48,035 nucleotides of DNA from Acidimicrobiaceae bacterium (GTDB taxonomy: Bacteria > Actinomycetota > Acidimicrobiia > Acidimicrobiales > Bog-793). The stretch lies in NCBI GenBank assembly GCA_003140595.1, contig PLKG01000107.1, positions 1-48,035 on the forward strand. Direction: 5' to 3'. The notes beneath the pieces are model-generated. The model was given only the letters and a program-made list of their open reading frames with translations. It was not told the origin of the DNA and did not search any database. A program made the position numbers and the translations under genes. How positions within the stretch are numbered: position 1 is the stretch's first letter; each line of letters starts with the position of its first letter. Of the stretch, positions 25,048 through 33,820 are shown in pieces.

Positions 25048-25322
25048 CGCCGCCGCTGCGCACATGCATCGGATGCCGCCGCGTCGCGCCGGCGTCGGAG
25101 CTTGTGCGCGTGGTGCACATCGGTGAAGGCGCTCTCGGCCTCGGTTCCGGTTCGGCTGGTCGCGGCGCATGGCTCTGTCGCGAGTCGCCCGGATGCGTCG
25201 AGCTCGCCGACAAGCACCGATCGTTCTCGAAAGCGCTCCGCCACCCGATCACGCCAGACGCGATCGACAAGCTGCGAGGCGAGCTTCGAGCCTGGTCGGC
25301 TTCGGAGCCGACGCCTCGGTGA
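25044..25322 (+). CDS. YlxR family RNA-binding protein, non-canonical start
   Basis: This is the small nucleic-acid-binding protein usually found between nusA and infB. The family signature LRTCIGCRR and the body (SELVRVVHIGEGALG, GRGAWLCRESPGC, HRSFSKALRHPITPDAI) are clear. The open frame runs from the stop at 24906, but no ATG, GTG or TTG occurs before the signature. The first GTG (25104) is inside the fold. GTA at 25044 overlaps the nusA stop as GTAG and lies 8 nt after AGAAGAAGGG; it would give 92 aa. CTG at 25056 would give 88 aa but has no ribosome site at a normal distance. The start is therefore unresolved. Confidence 0.8.
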   Translation, partial: VAPPLRTCIGCRRVAPASELVRVVHIGEGALGLGSGSAGRGAWLCRESPGCVELADKHRSFSKALRHPITPDAIDKLRGELRAWSASEPTPR

Positions 25323-25373
25323 TCACTGTCTCGGCGGGCACCTGGCTCTAGCAGTCTCAGCGCAGCTCCTGGC

Positions 25374-26030
25374 TCATCGGCCTCCGGAATCCGCCGGCCC
25401 GTTGCGGTCTTGGTGTCCGCGGCCGAACAGGCGGTCAAGGAAAGGATGTGCCGGCGACACGGTCAGCTCGTTGGACTCGGGTGGTTCAGGCGAGTCTGCT
25501 TCTTCGGGCGCTTCGGCCGGTACCCAGTGCGTCCCGAAGACGAACCCAGGCGTGCCGAGAGGCAGGATCGTCGAGTAGGTCGGGGCCTCCTCGCCGATGA
25601 GAGGCGTGCCCAGGCCACCATCGGTTTGTTGTACGCGGTCTGCGTCGCCGAGGGCTTCTTGAACGTCTTGTTCGGTGGGAGCGATCACCGATTCTTCCGG
25701 TTCGAGCTCGTACTCATCGAACTCCTGCAACAGTCCGGTCACGAGCGCCACATGCCGGCTGTCGTTTGGCATCCCGGATCGTCGGAGCAGTTTGCGACCT
25801 TCTGGCGTGAGGCCGAGCTGGCTGTCGATGTACTCGACGACGCCGAAGTCGATGAGCAGCCTCACAGAGTTGGCAAAGCTAGCCGCGACAGGTCGTGAGC
25901 CAGACGGAGTAAAACTGTTCAGGGTCCGGAGCACTTGTGGGAGGGGAGCGAGCTCTCCGCCGTTGGCGCGCTCGACTGCCACCAACGCCCCGCCCTCCTC
26001 GATGCCGAACGACGCTTGCACCGCTCGCAA
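25374..26030 (-). CDS. Hypothetical protein with winged-helix-like segment, antisense within the nusA-infB locus (218 aa)
   Basis: Unrecognised. TTG 26030 is the most upstream start; GTG 26021 is possible. Residues 45-85 (SFANSVRLLIDFGVVEYIDS, then QLGLTPEGRKLLRRSG) have the look of a winged helix. An acidic middle (QEFDEYELEPEE) and a Pro/Glu-rich C-terminal half follow. The balanced composition argues that this strand, not the plus-strand frames over the same bases, is coding. It converges on ylxR (51 bp between stops) and diverges from infB, splitting a normally contiguous operon. Confidence 0.6.
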   Translation of the reverse strand: MRAVQASFGIEEGGALVAVERANGGELAPLPQVLRTLNSFTPSGSRPVAASFANSVRLLIDFGVVEYIDSQLGLTPEGRKLLRRSGMPNDSRHVALVTGLLQEFDEYELEPEESVIAPTEQDVQEALGDADRVQQTDGGLGTPLIGEEAPTYSTILPLGTPGFVFGTHWVPAEAPEEADSPEPPESNELTVSPAHPFLDRLFGRGHQDRNGPADSGGR

Positions 26031-26110
26031 TGTAGTTCGGGGCTCTCACGCGATGGGTCCGATCCCCTGCCCGATGGCGGAGTCCAGAGCGGGGAGCGGC
26101 ACTTTGACAC

Positions 26111-26139
26111 TTGATTGGGGCGCCGGTCCGGACTATGCG
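26111..26139 (+). promoter_or_regulatory. Predicted infB promoter
   Basis: TTGATT (26111-26116), a 17-nt spacer and TATGCG (26134-26139) lie about 145 nt before infB. A perfect TTGACA at 26104-26109 overlaps the same area but is 24 nt from the -10. A separate promoter is needed because the opposite-strand gene cuts infB off from nusA-ylxR. Confidence 0.45.
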
Positions 26140-26282
26140 ACGACTTGGCGATCATGGACTCGGCCCTAAGATACGTGCACGGGTGTACGAGTCCCTGGCG
26201 TTGTGTGAGAATGTAGGGCCGCGCCAGCCTCGGGATCTCGAATGCTGCGCTGCCCCTCAATAGGAGAGGACCGAACCACCAG

Positions 26283-29200
26283 TTGCCCAAGAAAATCCGC
26301 GTCTACGAGCTTGCCCGTGAGCTGGGGCTGACCAACAAGGAAGCCTTGGACATTTGCATCGACCTCGGAATCGGTGTGAAGAGCCACTCGTCGTCGATCG
26401 AGGACGCGCAAGCTGACCGCGCCCGGCGCAAGGCCGACCGTGAAGGATTGCGTCGCGCCGTGCAGCCCGAGGAGCCGGCCTCGGCGTCCTCTGCTCCTGC
26501 AGCCGCCGCGAGAACCAGAGGCACCACCGGGCCCCAGCGCGGCGCTGGCGCGCCCACAGGCGAGCGGCCCGTTGTCGCATCCCCGCCGTCCGCGCCAGAG
26601 CCGCCAGGTCCCGAGGTAGGTGACGGCCCGGTCGTCAGGCCAGAGGCGGAAGCCGCCTCTGGAACCCACGAGCCCCGCCCAGGTCAGCGACTGGTAGTGA
26701 GCAAGTCGACAAGCGAGGTCGTTGATTTGCCACGGACCGCCGCGCCCCGGCCACCGGTCTCGGCTCCTTCGAACCCGGCAAGGTTCGCGACCGCGCCGTC
26801 TTCGCTAAGGCCCGCGACTGCTCCGGGTGGGCTTCGCCCAGGCGTCCCCCCATCTCTTCCCGCGACCCGCACACCGGCGTCGGGATCTCCGGCCTCAACT
26901 GCCCCGGCCGCCGCCGGCCCTCTGGTCGCAAATGCCCCTGCGGCCGCGTCTGTCCCGCTCGCAACTTCCCCGGCAGCGACCGGTCCTGCGGCCGCGCAGC
27001 AGGAGGGGACAGTGCCGTCCTCGTTGGCGCCGACAAGCGCCCCGCCGGTGCCAGACGCCGATCACACCCTGGGCGGTCCACGCCCGGTGAGCCCGTCAGG
27101 CAAGCCGATCCCCCCACCGCCCGGGCCGCGGTCGATCTCCGGTCGTCCGATCCCCCCGCCGCCTGGAGCGCGACGCCCGCTGCCGCCAAGCGGTCCAGGC
27201 TCGCGCGCGCCGGCACCAGGCTCACGTCCCGGTGCCATGGGCTCGCGCCCGGGGACGAGCCCGTCGCGTCCGGGCACCGTCGGCGCTCGTCCGCCGGCCG
27301 GCCGGCAAGTGAGCCCGCGTCCGGGAGCGGGCGCCGGTTTTCCGCGCTCGCCCAGTCACTTCCCACCCCGAGACGGCGCACGCCCGACTGGCGGAACATA
27401 CGGAGGCGGCGGAGCCCCCGGCGCGCGCGGTGGTGGCTACACGCCCGGTGGTCCCACCGGTGCAGCACGAGGTGGTCCCGTCGGGCGCGGACGTCCCCCC
27501 CAGCGCAGGCCGCGCCGTCGCCGACGCAACATGGAGGAGCTCGAGCCGATCCAGGTGACTGCCTACCTGGCGTCGAGTGCCCCCGTTCCCGACCACGAGG
27601 TGATCGTCGAGCGCGGTTCCACGCCACAACAGCTCGGCCCGCGCCTCAACCGGTCGGCCGGTGACATCGTGCGCTTCCTCTTGCTCCAAGGCGAGATGGT
27701 CACCGCCACCCAGCCGCTCACCGACGACATGATCGGCCTGTTCGCCGCGGAGATAGGTGCGCAGATCCGTTTGGTCGACCCTGGCGAGGAGCAGGAGGCC
27801 GCCCTCCGGGCGAAGTTCTTCGGAGGCGAGGACCTTGAAGAAGACGAGGAGGACCTGCAGACACGACCTCCCGTCATAACTGTCATGGGCCACGTCGACC
27901 ACGGCAAGACGCTTCTGCTCGACCGGATCCGCAATTCGAACGTGATCGCAGGCGAGGCGGGCGGAATAACCCAGCACATCGGTGCCTACCAGGTGGAATG
28001 GCGCGGTCAGTTGCTGACTTTCATCGACACACCCGGTCACGAAGCCTTCACGGCGATGCGCGCCCGCGGGGCCAGCGTGACTGACATCGTCGTGCTCGTG
28101 GTGGCCGCCGACGACGGTGTGATGCCGCAGACGGTGGAGGCGATCAACCACGCCAAGGCCGCGAAAGTGCCGATCGTGGCGGCCATCAACAAGATCGACA
28201 GGCCGGACGCAGATCCCAATCGTGTGATGCAGCAGCTGTCCGAGCAAGGCCTCGTGCCGGAGGCCTGGGGTGGCGACACGATCACCGTCGAGATCTCGGC
28301 CCTTCAGTCCTTCGGCATCGACGAGCTGCTGGAACAGCTCGTCGTGCTCGCCGAGGTGCTCGAGTTGACCGCCGACACCGAAGTCGATGCGAGAGGTGTC
28401 GTCCTCGAGTCGAACCTGGACATCGGCCGCGGCCCGGTCGCGACGATCATCGTGCAGCGGGGGACCCTGCGCGTCGGCGAGCCGATCGTGGCAGGCGCCG
28501 CCTGGGGCCGTGTCAAAGCTCTGATCAACGACCACGGCGACCAGATAAAAGAGGCCTTCCCGTCGATGCCTGTACAGGTGCTCGGACTGTCCGAGCCCCC
28601 GATCGCCGGCGACGAGCTACGGGTCACCTCGGACCTCTCGATCGCGAGGACCGTCGGCGACGCTCGCGAACAACGGCTTCGATTTACGACCCTCGCACAG
28701 GCCTCGACTCTGTCGACGAGCCCGGGTGCAAAGCTCGAGGACCTCTTCGAGCAGATCCGCAAGGGCGAGACCGCCACGTTGACCCTGGTGCTGAAGGCCG
28801 ATGTCCAGGGCTCGCTCGAAGCAGTCACCCAGAGCCTTCTAAAGCTCGAGCGGGACGATGTGAAGGTGTCCTTCGTGCATCGTGCCGTCGGCGGCATCAC
28901 CGAGAGCGACGTGACGATCGCAGCCGCCTCAGGTGCGACGATCATCGGCTTCAACGTCCGTCCCGATCGCAGGGCCCGCGAGCTTGCCGAGAGTCACAAG
29001 GTCGAGATCCGCACCTACGAGATCATCTACAAGCTCATCGAGGACGTGCAGGCGGCCATGGTCGGAATGCTCGCTCCCGAGATCGAGGAGATTGTCACCG
29101 GCGACGCCGAGGTGCGCGCGGTCTTCCGTGTCCCGAGGTTGGGCGCGGTCGCAGGCTGCTATGTCACCAACGGTGTCATCGCCCGCGGTTCCAAGGTCCG

Positions 29201-29381
29201 CTTCCTCAGGGACGGTGTCGTCATCTGGAAGGGAGCCGTCTCCTCACTGCGACGTTTCAAGGACGACGTCCGCGAGGTCCAGGCCGGTTTCGAGTGCGGC
29301 ATCGGTCTCACCGACTTCCAGGACTTGAAGGACGGCGACGTGATCGAGACCTACGACGAGCGGGAGATCCCCCGTACCTAG
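26283..29381 (+). CDS. infB: Translation initiation factor IF-2
   Basis: This GTPase places initiator tRNA on the ribosome. TTG 26283 begins the family N-terminus [20 protein letters not shown]; a GGAGAGG stretch lies 13 nt upstream. Residues about 65-410 are a Pro/Ala/Gly/Arg-rich low-complexity linker, as in other actinobacteria. A second IF2-N-type region follows ([15 protein letters not shown]). The G domain has GHVDHGKT near 536, then [17 protein letters not shown] and NKIDRPDAD. Domains II to IV follow, with [12 protein letters not shown] and [20 protein letters not shown]. The length of 1032 aa is normal for the phylum. Confidence 0.97.
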   Translation: MPKKIRVYELARELGLTNKEALDICIDLGIGVKSHSSSIEDAQADRARRKADREGLRRAVQPEEPASASSAPAAAARTRGTTGPQRGAGAPTGERPVVASPPSAPEPPGPEVGDGPVVRPEAEAASGTHEPRPGQRLVVSKSTSEVVDLPRTAAPRPPVSAPSNPARFATAPSSLRPATAPGGLRPGVPPSLPATRTPASGSPASTAPAAAGPLVANAPAAASVPLATSPAATGPAAAQQEGTVPSSLAPTSAPPVPDADHTLGGPRPVSPSGKPIPPPPGPRSISGRPIPPPPGARRPLPPSGPGSRAPAPGSRPGAMGSRPGTSPSRPGTVGARPPAGRQVSPRPGAGAGFPRSPSHFPPRDGARPTGGTYGGGGAPGARGGGYTPGGPTGAARGGPVGRGRPPQRRPRRRRRNMEELEPIQVTAYLASSAPVPDHEVIVERGSTPQQLGPRLNRSAGDIVRFLLLQGEMVTATQPLTDDMIGLFAAEIGAQIRLVDPGEEQEAALRAKFFGGEDLEEDEEDLQTRPPVITVMGHVDHGKTLLLDRIRNSNVIAGEAGGITQHIGAYQVEWRGQLLTFIDTPGHEAFTAMRARGASVTDIVVLVVAADDGVMPQTVEAINHAKAAKVPIVAAINKIDRPDADPNRVMQQLSEQGLVPEAWGGDTITVEISALQSFGIDELLEQLVVLAEVLELTADTEVDARGVVLESNLDIGRGPVATIIVQRGTLRVGEPIVAGAAWGRVKALINDHGDQIKEAFPSMPVQVLGLSEPPIAGDELRVTSDLSIARTVGDAREQRLRFTTLAQASTLSTSPGAKLEDLFEQIRKGETATLTLVLKADVQGSLEAVTQSLLKLERDDVKVSFVHRAVGGITESDVTIAAASGATIIGFNVRPDRRARELAESHKVEIRTYEIIYKLIEDVQAAMVGMLAPEIEEIVTGDAEVRAVFRVPRLGAVAGCYVTNGVIARGSKVRFLRDGVVIWKGAVSSLRRFKDDVREVQAGFECGIGLTDFQDLKDGDVIETYDEREIPRT
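29362..29376 (+). promoter_or_regulatory. Shine-Dalgarno-like GGGAG before a GTA codon (candidate rbfA start)
   Basis: GGGAG at 29362-29366 is followed by 7 nt and then GTA at 29374-29376, in the rbfA frame and inside the last codons of infB. No ATG, GTG, TTG or CTG is available in that frame between the upstream stop (29341) and the conserved RbfA N-terminus. Confidence 0.4.
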
Positions 29382-29742
29382 GCAATACGATCGCCGATCG
29401 TCGGGTGGCTACCCGCGGACCGCGCGCGTCAACGCGGTCCTCGCGCAGGTACTCGGTGACGCGCTCGAGCGGCTCCGAGACGACGACGACCGGTTGGCCC
29501 TTCTGACGGTCACCGGTGTGAACGTCGATCCGGACCTTCGCCATGCGAGGGTATATATGGCCTCGTTGCCCGAAGGGGCCGCGGCCGTGCTCGAGGCCAA
29601 GCGGGCCGATCTCCAGGCGGCCATTGCACGCGAGGTGAGATTGAAGCGCACGCCGACGCTGAGCTTTGTCGCAGACCCGGCGGTCGCCGCCGGCGAGCGC
29701 GTGGAGGAGGCACTGCGCCGTGCCCGACAAGACGAATCCTGA
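29374..29742 (+). CDS. rbfA: Ribosome-binding factor RbfA, non-canonical start
   Basis: RbfA is a KH-fold factor for 16S 5'-end processing and 30S maturation. The frame encodes PRTARVNAVLAQVLGDALER, then LALLTVTGVNVDPDLRHARV, then RLKRTPTLSFVADPAV, matching the family from end to end (about 122 aa). The first canonical start in frame is TTG 29494, which would delete the first helix. GTA 29374, preceded by GGGAG at 7 nt, would give a product opening with [15 protein letters not shown]. The codon choice is an inference. The 3' end overlaps truB by 23 nt. Confidence 0.82.
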   Translation, partial: VPRQYDRRSSGGYPRTARVNAVLAQVLGDALERLRDDDDRLALLTVTGVNVDPDLRHARVYMASLPEGAAAVLEAKRADLQAAIAREVRLKRTPTLSFVADPAVAAGERVEEALRRARQDES

Positions 29743-30706
29743 CGACCCCGGCGCGGCGGGCCTTCCCGACAAGGGCACCCGGCGGGGGATCGACGACCCC
29801 GGCGGTTTCGTCGTGGTCGACAAGCAGGCCGGTTGGACCTCGCACGACGTTGTCGCCCGCTGCCGTCGCCTCCTCGGCACTCGGAAGGTTGGCCACGCCG
29901 GGACGCTCGACCCCGACGCCACCGGGGTCCTCATCGTGGGCGTCGGCAGGGCAACACGCCTCCTGCGTTTCGCGACGGCGTTGCGGAAGACATACATCGG
30001 CGAGATCGTGCTCGGTGTGACCACATCGACGCTCGATGCCTCTGGAGAGGTGACCGGCCATTTCGACATGGCGAAGGTCACCCTGGCCGATGTGCGAGAG
30101 GCGGCGCGCTCTCTCACGGGCCGGATCGAGCAGATCCCGCCCATGGTCTCGGCGGTCAAGGTCGGCGGGCGCCGGCTGCACGAGCTCGCACGCGAGGGCA
30201 TCGAGGTGGTGCGAGCTCCCCGGGGCGTGGAAGTGTTCCGATTCGAGGTCTTCGAAACCGGTGAGTCCGACTGCTACCGGGTCCTCGTCGAATGCTCGTC
30301 CGGCACCTACGTGCGCGTGCTGGCAGCCGATCTCGGCGTGAGGCTCGGCGGCGGTGCCCACCTGCGAGCGCTGCGAAGGGTTTCGATCGGTTCCTTCGGC
30401 GACGTCGAGGCGCTCGCGCTCGACGAGGTGGCACCCGAGCGCGTACGCCCGCTCGAAGAGCTTGTGCGGGACCTGCCGGGTGCTGTCGCCAACCCCGAGC
30501 TTGCCCGGGCGCTCGGCCACGGGCGGACCGTCGAGCGTCTTGGCTTAGGTGTCGTCGGTGACGGCCCTTGGGCGGTGCTCGACGAGTTGGGTCGGCTCGT
30601 GGCCATATGCGGACCGGTCGGGCTCGAACGGGTCAGGCCCGTTGTCGTGGTGCGAACCGACGACAGTCCGCGTGCGGGCGCCGAGTCGGGCACAGACGGC
30701 GAGTAG
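29720..30706 (+). CDS. truB: tRNA pseudouridine-55 synthase TruB
   Basis: TruB modifies U55 in the T-loop of tRNAs. GTG 29720 follows GGAGGAGG by 9 nt and lies within the end of rbfA; it gives 328 aa. After a 25-residue variable lead, GGFVVVDKQAGWTSHDVVAR begins the fold. The catalytic Asp is in KVGHAGTLDPDATG, and YIGEIVLGVTT and VRVLAADLGVRLGGGAHL follow. The C-terminal domain (about 225-320) is PUA-like with some divergence. Confidence 0.95.
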   Translation: MPDKTNPDDPGAAGLPDKGTRRGIDDPGGFVVVDKQAGWTSHDVVARCRRLLGTRKVGHAGTLDPDATGVLIVGVGRATRLLRFATALRKTYIGEIVLGVTTSTLDASGEVTGHFDMAKVTLADVREAARSLTGRIEQIPPMVSAVKVGGRRLHELAREGIEVVRAPRGVEVFRFEVFETGESDCYRVLVECSSGTYVRVLAADLGVRLGGGAHLRALRRVSIGSFGDVEALALDEVAPERVRPLEELVRDLPGAVANPELARALGHGRTVERLGLGVVGDGPWAVLDELGRLVAICGPVGLERVRPVVVVRTDDSPRAGAESGTDGE

Positions 30707-30718
30707 CCTCCCTCGACG

Positions 30719-31537
30719 GTGGGACTCGACAACGGCAGCGTGGTGACCATCGGTGCCTATGACGGGGTTCACATAGGCCATCGGCGGGTAATCGAACAGG
30801 TGCGCCGTAGGGCGGCCACCGCAGGGTTGCAAAGCGTCGTGGTGACCTTCGACAAGAACCCGGCCGCCGTCGTCAATCCGGCGTCGGCACCTCCCCGTCT
30901 GACCGACATCGACCAGAAGCTCGAACTTCTGGCCGAGACCGGCGTCGACCGGATCCTCGTCATCGAGTTCGACGCCGAGCGCGCCAGGGAAAAGGCGGAG
31001 GACTTTGTGGCAGAGGTGCTCGTGGCCGAGCTCTCCGCCCGGGTGGTCGTCGTCGGCGACGACTTCCATTTCGGCAACAAACGCCTTGGCAACGTCGCGT
31101 TGCTGCAAGAGATGGGCGAGCAGGCGGGGTTCTCGGTGGAACCGGTCCACCTCGTCTCCGACGAACGGGCGCACGAGGTGGTGTCGTCAACACGGATCCG
31201 GGCGCTGATAGCAAGAGGCGAGCTCTCCGACGCGACAGCGTTGCTCGACAGGGCCCATGAGGTGCGCGGGGTCGTTGTCGCCGGCGATCGACCTGGTCGG
31301 GACGGGCGGGCCGGTCTCGTCATCGAGGTGCCCGGCGAGATCCTGTTGCCGCCCTCAGGTGAGTACTCGGGCTCTGCTCGCCGCGACGCCGACGAGAGCG
31401 TGGCTGCACGGCTGGTAGTGGCGGACCGCGTCGGCAAGGGCCCTCAGCACATCGAGATCTCGGTGTCACGGGCGCCTGCGGAGCGGTCCGCCTTGAACTA
31501 TGCGATGGGCGAGGTCGTACGGGCTCGTTTCGGTTGA
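30719..31537 (+). CDS. ribF: RibF-like FAD synthetase with degenerate flavokinase domain
   Basis: RibF normally phosphorylates riboflavin and adenylylates FMN. The N-terminal nucleotidyltransferase half is intact, with TIGAYDGVHIGHRRVIEQ (HxGH motif), VVVGDDFHFGNKRLG and EVVSSTRIRALIARGELSDA. From about residue 182 the flavokinase half starts normally (HEVRGVVVAGDRPGRDGR), but the GFPTAN motif that binds ATP-Mg is absent. So is the catalytic-Glu strand, and the domain is about 85 residues rather than about 125. The total is 272 aa against the usual 305-320. Expect FMN adenylyltransferase activity and probably no riboflavin kinase activity. GTG start, 12 nt after truB. Confidence 0.88.
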   Translation: MGLDNGSVVTIGAYDGVHIGHRRVIEQVRRRAATAGLQSVVVTFDKNPAAVVNPASAPPRLTDIDQKLELLAETGVDRILVIEFDAERAREKAEDFVAEVLVAELSARVVVVGDDFHFGNKRLGNVALLQEMGEQAGFSVEPVHLVSDERAHEVVSSTRIRALIARGELSDATALLDRAHEVRGVVVAGDRPGRDGRAGLVIEVPGEILLPPSGEYSGSARRDADESVAARLVVADRVGKGPQHIEISVSRAPAERSALNYAMGEVVRARFG

Positions 31538-31614
31538 GGCGGCGCGGTTTGGTGCCCGAAGGCCGGTGGCGATGAACAGTGTGGTTGCGGCGCAGGTCGT
31601 AGCACGCGTACGGA

Positions 31615-31620
31615 TAAAGT
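31615..31620 (+). promoter_or_regulatory. -10 element of a leaderless def transcript
   Basis: TAAAGT ends 6 nt before GTG 31627, the spacing that puts the transcription start on the first base of the start codon. No Shine-Dalgarno sequence precedes def. The -35 is poor. Confidence 0.45.
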
Positions 31621-31626
31621 CGCGCC

Positions 31627-32136
31627 GTGGCCATATTCCCGATCCGGGTGTTCGGCGACCCGGTGCTCCGCCAGCGTGCCGCGGAGATCGAGGACATCGA
31701 CGCCAAGCTCGTCCGCCTGTCCGAGGAGATGATCGAGACTATGTACGCAGCGCCGGGGGTGGGCCTCGCGGCGCCGCAGGTCGGCATCGAGCGCCGGATA
31801 TTCGTCTACGACGTCGGCGAGGGCCCGGTGACGGTGATCAATCCGGCGATACTGGAATCTAGCGGCGAGTGGGAGTACGAGGAGGGGTGCCTCTCGGTCC
31901 CCGACCTGCACTGGACGATCGTCAGACCGAAACAAGTCCATCTCGTGGGCCGCGACCTCCACGGCAACGAGATCTCGATCGAAGGCGACGAGCTCCTCGG
32001 TCGGGTTCTCCAGCATGAGCTCGACCACCTCGATGGAGTACTGCTCCTGGAGCGTCTCGACAAGGACCAGCACAAACAGGCCATGCGCGTGCTTCGAGCC
32101 CGTGCGTTCGCCGGCGATTCGAGCCTCGACGCCTGA
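31627..32136 (+). CDS. def: Peptide deformylase
   Basis: This metalloenzyme removes the formyl group from nascent N-termini. All three motifs are present: GVGLAAPQ (about 44-51), EGCLSVP (about 86-92) with the metal-binding Cys, and HELDHLDG (about 130-137) with the two His ligands and catalytic Glu. The length of 169 aa is normal. It is followed 24 nt later by fmt, the enzyme that adds the formyl group, the usual pairing. Confidence 0.96.
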   Translation: MAIFPIRVFGDPVLRQRAAEIEDIDAKLVRLSEEMIETMYAAPGVGLAAPQVGIERRIFVYDVGEGPVTVINPAILESSGEWEYEEGCLSVPDLHWTIVRPKQVHLVGRDLHGNEISIEGDELLGRVLQHELDHLDGVLLLERLDKDQHKQAMRVLRARAFAGDSSLDA

Positions 32137-32160
32137 CCCCGAGCCGTCTGGTCGCCCCCG

Positions 32161-33066
32161 GTGACGAGGCTCGCCTTCCTCGGCACGCCTGAAGTCGCGG
32201 TCGGTGCTCTGCGGGCCTTGCACGATGCCGGCCACGACGTGGCACTGGTGATCAGCGCTCCCGACCGTCGTCGCGGCCGGGGCAGCGCGCTTGCTCCGAC
32301 GCCGGTGAAACAGTGCGCGCTGGAGCTCGGCCTGGCCGTGTCGAGCCGAGTGAACGATGTCGTGGACGCTGAGGTCGAGCTCGGCGTCGTCGTTGCATTC
32401 GGGACCCTGGTTCGCGCCGCTGTGCTCGAACAGGTGCCGATGGTGAATCTGCACTTCTCACTCCTGCCGCGTTGGCGGGGTGCCGCGCCGGTGGAACGGG
32501 CCATCCTGGCCGGCGACGACAAGACCGGAGTTTGCCTGATGGCGCTCGACGAGGGCCTCGACACAGGCCCCGTCTATGCCCGCGTGGAGGTCCCCATCCT
32601 TCCCGGCCAGACCGCAGCCGAGCTCCGAGAGCGTCTCGCGGACCTCGGCACAGGCCTCCTCCTCGAGCGACTGTCCGGTGGCCTCGCCACTCTCGGCGTG
32701 AGCGTGGCCCAGCAGGGTGAGGCCCTTTACGCGGCCAAGATCGACCCCGGCGAACTGCGGATTGACTGGCAACGGCCCGCTGTCGAGCTCGACAGGCTCG
32801 TGAGAATCGGGCACGCCTGGACGACGTTTCGCAACAGGCGACTGATCGTCCAGCGCGCAAGGCTCGTTGCCAGTGCGGCTCATGACCACGAAGCGGCATT
32901 CGTAGGCGCCGATGGGCAGGCCGGGACACTGATCGGCGACGAGGTGCTCTGCGGGCGGGGTCGCCTCGGATTGCTGGAGGTCAAGCCCGAAGGGCGATCT
33001 GTCCTGTCATTTGACGCCTGGCAGCGCGGTGCTCGACCGACCGTGGGCGAGTGTCTCGGCTGTTAG
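32161..33066 (+). CDS. fmt: Methionyl-tRNA formyltransferase
   Basis: Fmt formylates initiator Met-tRNA using 10-formyl-THF. The N-terminal Rossmann-type domain starts TRLAFLGTPEVAVGALRAL. The catalytic Asn-His-Asp set is in NLHFSLLPRWRGAAPVERAI and LDEGLDTGPVYARVEVPI. The C-terminal OB-like domain (about 205-300) has KIDPGELRIDW. At 301 aa it is family-sized. There is no ribosome site before GTG 32161, so it probably depends on def translation. Confidence 0.96.
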   Translation: MTRLAFLGTPEVAVGALRALHDAGHDVALVISAPDRRRGRGSALAPTPVKQCALELGLAVSSRVNDVVDAEVELGVVVAFGTLVRAAVLEQVPMVNLHFSLLPRWRGAAPVERAILAGDDKTGVCLMALDEGLDTGPVYARVEVPILPGQTAAELRERLADLGTGLLLERLSGGLATLGVSVAQQGEALYAAKIDPGELRIDWQRPAVELDRLVRIGHAWTTFRNRRLIVQRARLVASAAHDHEAAFVGADGQAGTLIGDEVLCGRGRLGLLEVKPEGRSVLSFDAWQRGARPTVGECLGC

Positions 33067-33082
33067 CCGCCTGTCGTTTGGC

Positions 33083-33088
33083 TACGGT
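33083..33088 (+). promoter_or_regulatory. -10 element of a leaderless rpe transcript
   Basis: TACGGT ends 6 nt before ATG 33095. No Shine-Dalgarno sequence is present. The geometry matches that before def and the DUF1844 gene. The -35 region is weak. Confidence 0.4.
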
Positions 33089-33094
33089 TGAGCG

Positions 33095-33820
33095 ATGGCC
33101 GCAGACGCCGAAGTGATGCGCGCTCCTGGTCTTCCCTTGTTGGCGGAGGGCGAAGTGCGCGTGGCCCCTTCCATCTTGTCGGCGGACTTCGGCGCATTGG
33201 GGACCGAGATCGCGAGAGTCGCTAGCGTGACCGACTGGCTGCACGTCGATGTGATGGACGGCCACTTCGTCCCCAACATGACCATCGGGCCTCCGGTGGT
33301 CGCGTCGATCAGGCGCTACACGGAGATGTTCTTCGACTGCCACTTGATGATCACCGACCCCGGGGATTATCTCGAGGCGTTCCGCCAGGCCGGTGCCAAC
33401 TCCTGCTCGGTGCATGTGGAGGTCGGCGATACCGGAACCTTGTGCGCCGAGATGCGGCGACTCGGCCTGGGCGTGGGGCTCGTGGTGAACCCGGAGACGC
33501 CATACGAGGCAGCCGAGCCCTATCTCCATCTGGTCGACCTGTTGTTGATCATGACTGTGCACCCCGGATTCGGAAGCCAGTCGTTCATCGCGGACGTCGT
33601 GCCCAAGCTCGTCGCCGCGCGAGCCCAAGCCGAGCGTGAGCACCTACATCTCACCCTGCAGGTGGACGGTGGGATCGACGAGCACACGGCTGTGGTAGCC
33701 GCTCGCGCGGGAGCGAGGTGCCTTGTCGCAGGCTCCGCGGTGTTCCACTCGCCCGATCCAGCCGAGACAGTGCGCCGCATTCGCGCCTCGGCGTCCACAG
33801 CGATCTCGCCCGGCAGATGA
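33095..33820 (+). CDS. rpe: Ribulose-phosphate 3-epimerase
   Basis: Rpe interconverts ribulose 5-phosphate and xylulose 5-phosphate in the pentose phosphate pathway; ribulose 5-phosphate also feeds RibBA downstream. This is a TIM barrel with APSILSADFGAL, the metal/catalytic HVDVMDGHFVPN, CHLMITDP, MTVHPGFGSQSF and QVDGGI. The first 22 residues before VAPSIL are extra; an internal start is possible but the leaderless -10 favours 33095. The stop overlaps the next gene (ATGA). Confidence 0.95.
   Translation: MAADAEVMRAPGLPLLAEGEVRVAPSILSADFGALGTEIARVASVTDWLHVDVMDGHFVPNMTIGPPVVASIRRYTEMFFDCHLMITDPGDYLEAFRQAGANSCSVHVEVGDTGTLCAEMRRLGLGVGLVVNPETPYEAAEPYLHLVDLLLIMTVHPGFGSQSFIADVVPKLVAARAQAEREHLHLTLQVDGGIDEHTAVVAARAGARCLVAGSAVFHSPDPAETVRRIRASASTAISPGR

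Noticed and set aside
23089-31620. Shared TTGnGn, 24-nt, TAAAGT arrangement before rimP and def as a new promoter class
   Set aside because: There are only two instances, the upstream elements differ (TTGGGT and TTGCGG), and 24 nt is far from known spacer lengths; likely chance.
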